Below, one piece after another: positions 13,883 to 16,779 of a stretch of DNA of 16,779 nucleotides. The stretch comes from Coxiellaceae bacterium (GTDB taxonomy: Bacteria > Pseudomonadota > Gammaproteobacteria > Coxiellales > Coxiellaceae). The notes beneath the pieces were generated by a model that ran no database searches, was not told the origin of the DNA, and was given only the letters and a program-made list of their open reading frames with translations. Position 1 is the stretch's first letter. Every line of letters begins with the position of its first letter. The translations under genes were made by a program, and so were the position numbers. Location: positions 1-16,779 of the forward strand of contig JABABH010000184.1 in the NCBI GenBank assembly GCA_014238325.1, in the 5' to 3' direction.

Positions 13883-15625
13883 TTAACCCACCTGAAAATG
13901 TTCTTGTGAAAAACGAAATAATGGTCCCCATATCAGACGATTTAAAATAAAAACATAGAGCGCCATCACCATAATACCTAATACTAGACGATGAAAATCA
14001 CCTACAGAAGAGGCATCTACAATATAAGCACCCAATCCTTGTGCATGCAATTTTATATGCCCCCACTGAATAACTTCTGCCAAAATGCTAATATTCCAAG
14101 CGCCGCCGGCTGCTGTAATAGCCCCCGTAATATAATAGGGGAAAATACCCGGTAAAATAAGTCGCCTCCACCATAGAACACCCTTCACATTAAAGGTGCC
14201 CGCCACCTCGCATAGATTTTTGGGCAATGCCTTCACACCCACAATCACATTAAATAAAATATACCATTGTGTCCCTAATACCATCAAAGGAGCCACCCAT
14301 ATATTCACATTCAAGTGAAATTTGAGAATCAATAAAACGGCTATAGGAAACAATAAATTAATCGGAAAAGCGGATAGAAATTGCGCAATGGGCTGAATCA
14401 CCCGTGTTACACTAGGGCGAAATCCAATCCAGACTCCCAAAGGAATCCAAACAATTGAACTCACTATAATCGCAAATATAACACGTAATCCGGTTAACCC
14501 ACCTAAATAAAAAATACGCATCATCTCAGCAGCAGTGATCGTGGAGACAACAAAATCCAATAATAGATACATACCTATGATAACTAAAGCTCCCAGTAAG
14601 AAATACACCAGAAAGCGTATTTCATGCTGCTGCCCTGGTTGTATGCGCTGTCGAGAAGATGAATGAGAGCGACCATTAATAAACCACTCACCAAATAAAG
14701 ATAAATAATGACCAATAGAGTATAAAAAACGCGTGCGCTGAAAGAGATTTAGTATCCAAGAACTTGGCTCCTCTTCATCCGCTCCAACTTGCATTTTAAA
14801 TTTCTCAGCCCAGGCCAATAAAGGACGGAACAATAATTGATCATATAATATAATGACCAAAAACATCGTCAAAATGGCATAGCCTAAAGCATACCTATCG
14901 GTCTGTTGAATCGCGACCGCAATATAAGAACCAATCCCGGGTAGTAGAATATGATGATGTGCAACCGTCATCACTTCCGATGCCACCAAGAACACCCAAC
15001 TCCCTGACATCGACATCATCGTATTCCACAATAAACCGGGCATGGCAAAAGGCGCTTCTAAACGCCAAAAACGTTGCCAAGGCGATAGCTGTAATACAGC
15101 ACACGCTTCTGTTAAAGGACGTGGAACAGTGGAAAGACTCTGGTAAAAACTAAAAATCATATTCCATACTTGCGCTGTAAAAATAGCAAAAATAGCAGCA
15201 CACTCCGGCCCCAACATCCGCCCGGGGAATAAGGCCATAAAAACAGGCAAGGTAATGGTCAAAAAGCCAAGGATAGGCACAGACTGTAAGATATCTACCA
15301 CGGGTATAATAATACGTTCCGCCAAACGACTTTTTGCAGCCCACGTCCCCATCACAAAGGTGACGCATAATGAACACAACATGGCCAGCAATAAGCGTAA
15401 TACCGTGCGCAACGCATAATACGGCAATTCGCCCGGGTAAAGCGAGATCGGCGAGGAGTCATCGAGAGATAGGACTCCAACCATAGATCGAGCCCCATAA
15501 CCTAAAGCAATCAGGGCCGCCAATACCAAAAGCATAGCCACTATGTCCCAATAATTAGGGATAGGCCAAGCCGTGACTTCATTTTTTGCATAGGTTCGCC
15601 GAGGATAATCAGCCATAGAGGGCAT
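13883..15625 (-). CDS. fused double-domain ABC transporter permease
   Basis: The start at ATG 15625 gives 580 aa with two BPD-type permease domains in one chain. The first EAA loop, around 172-195, contains LTEACAVLQLSPWQRFWRLE; the second, around 472-495, contains CEVAGTFNVKGVLWWRRLI. About twelve hydrophobic helices are seen, split by a charged linker (about 275-335: KFKMQVGADEEEPSS, then SRQRIQPGQQ). Most TauC/SsuC-type permeases carry one domain and dimerise, so this chain can supply the whole membrane channel. The start is uncertain. TTG at 15706 and ATGs at 15634 and 15616 are also in frame; GGAG lies only 3 bases before 15625 and 12 before 15616. No binding-protein gene is adjacent. 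It is the first gene of the ABC-hydrolase-rsmI series. Confidence 0.88.
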   Translation of the reverse strand: MPSMADYPRRTYAKNEVTAWPIPNYWDIVAMLLVLAALIALGYGARSMVGVLSLDDSSPISLYPGELPYYALRTVLRLLLAMLCSLCVTFVMGTWAAKSRLAERIIIPVVDILQSVPILGFLTITLPVFMALFPGRMLGPECAAIFAIFTAQVWNMIFSFYQSLSTVPRPLTEACAVLQLSPWQRFWRLEAPFAMPGLLWNTMMSMSGSWVFLVASEVMTVAHHHILLPGIGSYIAVAIQQTDRYALGYAILTMFLVIILYDQLLFRPLLAWAEKFKMQVGADEEEPSSWILNLFQRTRFLYSIGHYLSLFGEWFINGRSHSSSRQRIQPGQQHEIRFLVYFLLGALVIIGMYLLLDFVVSTITAAEMMRIFYLGGLTGLRVIFAIIVSSIVWIPLGVWIGFRPSVTRVIQPIAQFLSAFPINLLFPIAVLLILKFHLNVNIWVAPLMVLGTQWYILFNVIVGVKALPKNLCEVAGTFNVKGVLWWRRLILPGIFPYYITGAITAAGGAWNISILAEVIQWGHIKLHAQGLGAYIVDASSVGDFHRLVLGIMVMALYVFILNRLIWGPLFRFSQEHFQVG

Positions 15626-15744
15626 ACTCTCCATCAAGAAAAAACTACGACACCTAAACGGTGCATCAATATGACATACAGTCTCCAAACATGGGATTAA
15701 AGTCAAGCCATAAGAGAACGATTGATGAAACTGAGAAGATCATT

Positions 15745-15796
15745 CCCCTTTGCTTAAGGGGGGATCCATTCGCAACCTAAGCGATCACCACCTCCT
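15745..15796 (-). other. permease-engB gap: short hairpin and orphan ribosome-binding motif
   Basis: CCCCTT/AAGGGG (15745-15750 with 15756-15761) forms a 6-bp stem with a 5-base loop. It has no T-run on either side, so its role as an engB terminator is doubtful. On the minus strand a perfect AGGAGGT (15796-15790) is followed by GGTG, but the frames it could serve close within a few codons. No promoter for the permease operon stands out. Confidence 0.35.
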
Positions 15797-15837
15797 AGCC
15801 TATATCACACATAACCGTTACCATCCTGTTATCAGGT

Positions 15838-16449
15838 CTATACCTGACCAGCATACCAGCGGTCTAAAATAGCACGTGCCTCTTCGACACCCGTGCGATC
15901 ATGCGCCGAAAAAAGCTGCAGGGTACACGTGCGGTAAACCACCAGCTGGGCGCTGACCTCCTGCCTAGTTTTATTCGCAGCATAGCGACTTACTTTATCC
16001 GATTTGGTTAATAATACATGAACCGGTACCTGCGATTTAGCTGCCCACCGAATGATCACATGATCCATATCTCTTAATGGGTGGCGAATATCCATCACAA
16101 TCACTAAACCACGCAGACAACGTCGTTCCCTTAGATAACGATCAACATTCCTTTCCCAGAGTTCCTGTACCATGCGCGGCACCTTAGCATAACCATAACC
16201 CGGCAAATCGACCAGACGACAGTCTACATTGACACAAAAGAAATTGATCATTTGGGTACGACCTGGAATCTTGCTCGTTCTCGCCAAACCTTTAATACAC
16301 GTAATAGCGTTCAACGCGCTGGATTTCCCAGCATTAGAACGGCCAATAAAGGCTACTTCCCCACCGACATCCGGGGGTAATTGGCGAAATTCAGCAGAAC
16401 TCGTGAGGTACTGCGTTTTCTGATATATTAGTGATTGAGAATTGACCAT
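15838..16449 (-). CDS. engB: ribosome biogenesis GTPase EngB/YihA/YsxC
   Basis: EngB is an essential TRAFAC-class GTPase that assists late 50S subunit assembly. The start at ATG 16449 gives 203 aa, the normal length, and the N-terminus (YQKTQYLTSSAEFRQLP) aligns with E. coli YihA. Motifs are G1 GRSNAGKS (36-43), the G2 region IPGRTQMINF (61-70), G3 DLPGYGYAKV (81-90), MDIRHPLRDMD (119-129), G4 TKSD (148-151) and G5 SAHDR near 181. The reading frame stays open to 16614, and ATGs at 16485 and 16482 are possible starts adding 11-12 residues. A TATTAT -10-like element at 16530-16525 would lie inside any longer version, arguing against the full extension. No strong ribosome-binding site marks the start. 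Confidence 0.94.
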   Translation of the reverse strand: MVNSQSLIYQKTQYLTSSAEFRQLPPDVGGEVAFIGRSNAGKSSALNAITCIKGLARTSKIPGRTQMINFFCVNVDCRLVDLPGYGYAKVPRMVQELWERNVDRYLRERRCLRGLVIVMDIRHPLRDMDHVIIRWAAKSQVPVHVLLTKSDKVSRYAANKTRQEVSAQLVVYRTCTLQLFSAHDRTGVEEARAILDRWYAGQV

Positions 16450-16524
16450 ATATTTATGATGACATGTCTCGAAGCTCGGCATCATACCATCTTTAACCGT
16501 AAAGACCAAACCCTCTGAGCCCCC

Positions 16525-16553
16525 ATAATAAAGTTTCAGTAACCTAAAAAGAA
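16525..16553 (-). promoter_or_regulatory. possible engB promoter
   Basis: TATTAT on the minus strand (16530-16525) matches five of six bases of the -10 consensus. The -35 region upstream (T-rich, around 16553-16548) is weak. A start near 16518 would give a leader of about 35-70 bases to the candidate engB start codons. Confidence 0.25.
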
Positions 16554-16682
16554 ACACATAGCTCCACTCTGTTGCATTGATAGCCGATCGACGAAACCCC
16601 ACCCAGGCCACCATAGACAGAGCGCCCTATTCAGCACATAATAATTCAAGCGACCCATACCGTTAAAATCAGGGAAGAAAAC

Positions 16683-16779
16683 ATGAAACGCATCATCTTA
16701 ATCGGCCTTCTGTATTTAATAACACCTACCCTGCAAGCTAAAACCATTATTGTTTCGATGTATACCACAGCACAACCCC
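16683..16779 (+). CDS. secreted protein, N-terminal fragment cut by the window edge
   Basis: ATG 16683 follows AGGGA by 7 bases, a good ribosome-binding site. The 32 codons present begin with a classic signal peptide: MKR, then a hydrophobic core, then TPTLQA with probable cleavage after Ala19. The mature protein then starts KTIIVSMYTTAQP. This beta-strand-like opening would fit a periplasmic Cu/Zn superoxide dismutase, which often starts similarly, but the visible piece is too short to decide. It is divergent from engB. Confidence 0.75.
   Translation, partial: MKRIILIGLLYLITPTLQAKTIIVSMYTTAQP

Noticed and set aside
15784..15796. Resemblance of GATCACC...TCCT to the 3' end of 16S rRNA
   Set aside because: The match is interrupted by three extra bases and nothing around it resembles 16S helix 45, so chance is the likely explanation.
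16450..16614. 55-residue N-terminal extension of EngB
   Set aside because: The family starts near ATG 16449, and a -10-like element lies inside the extension. The residues are unlike any EngB N-terminus I know.
1..16779. CRISPR array, prophage, insertion sequence or defence system
   Set aside because: No regularly spaced repeats, transposase, integrase, phage structural or nuclease-type genes are visible. The repeats present are dispersed palindromes.

Overview
The window looks like a stretch of gammaproteobacterial chromosome. Three things point there. The gene order dsbD-aroQ-accB-accC is the one found in Pseudomonas and relatives. There is an EpmB-type EF-P lysylation enzyme and a GT9 (heptosyltransferase-type) LPS gene. 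The tRNA-Tyr 5' half is close to the E. coli one. The AT-leaning composition and the SBP-less ABC system with an AAA-associated domain would fit a Legionella/Coxiella-like lineage, but that placement is only an inference. No prophage, transposase, CRISPR array or toxin module is visible.

Layout. 1-46: 5' half of tRNA-Tyr on the minus strand, running off the left edge. 284-2075 (minus): epmB followed by a translationally coupled Sfp-type phosphopantetheinyl transferase. 2076-2375: gene-free, with a degenerate copy of a palindromic repeat. 2376-4064 (minus): an isochorismatase-fold hydrolase lacking the usual nucleophilic Cys, and an EamA/DMT exporter with a strong sigma-70 promoter at 4102-4131. 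They are separated by a second repeat copy and a 13-bp hairpin. 4223-4582 (plus): a small exported TPR protein resembling part of PilF/PilW. 4606-5646 (minus): a GT9 glycosyltransferase with its own terminator.

5787-10105 (plus): dsbD, aroQ, accB and accC, the last three tightly packed. They supply periplasmic reductant, the third shikimate-pathway step and the biotin-dependent half of acetyl-CoA carboxylase. prmA, which follows accC in Pseudomonas, is absent. In its place, on the minus strand, is an unrelated class I methyltransferase (10176-10886).

10912-10965 is the intact copy of the palindromic repeat, with perfect 19-bp arms. It sits 4 bases past the rsmI stop codon. 10970-15625 (minus) is a closely spaced series: a fused two-domain ABC permease, its ATPase with a C-terminal AAA-associated domain, an alpha/beta hydrolase, then rsmI. 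No substrate-binding protein is present. 15838-16449 (minus) is engB, and 16683-end (plus) is the start of a secreted protein cut by the window edge.

Most of the window is ordinary housekeeping. The items most worth a second look are the palindromic repeat family, the Cys-less isochorismatase-like protein, the SBP-less ABC transporter coupled to a hydrolase, the truncated PilF-like protein, and the missing efp and prmA neighbours.
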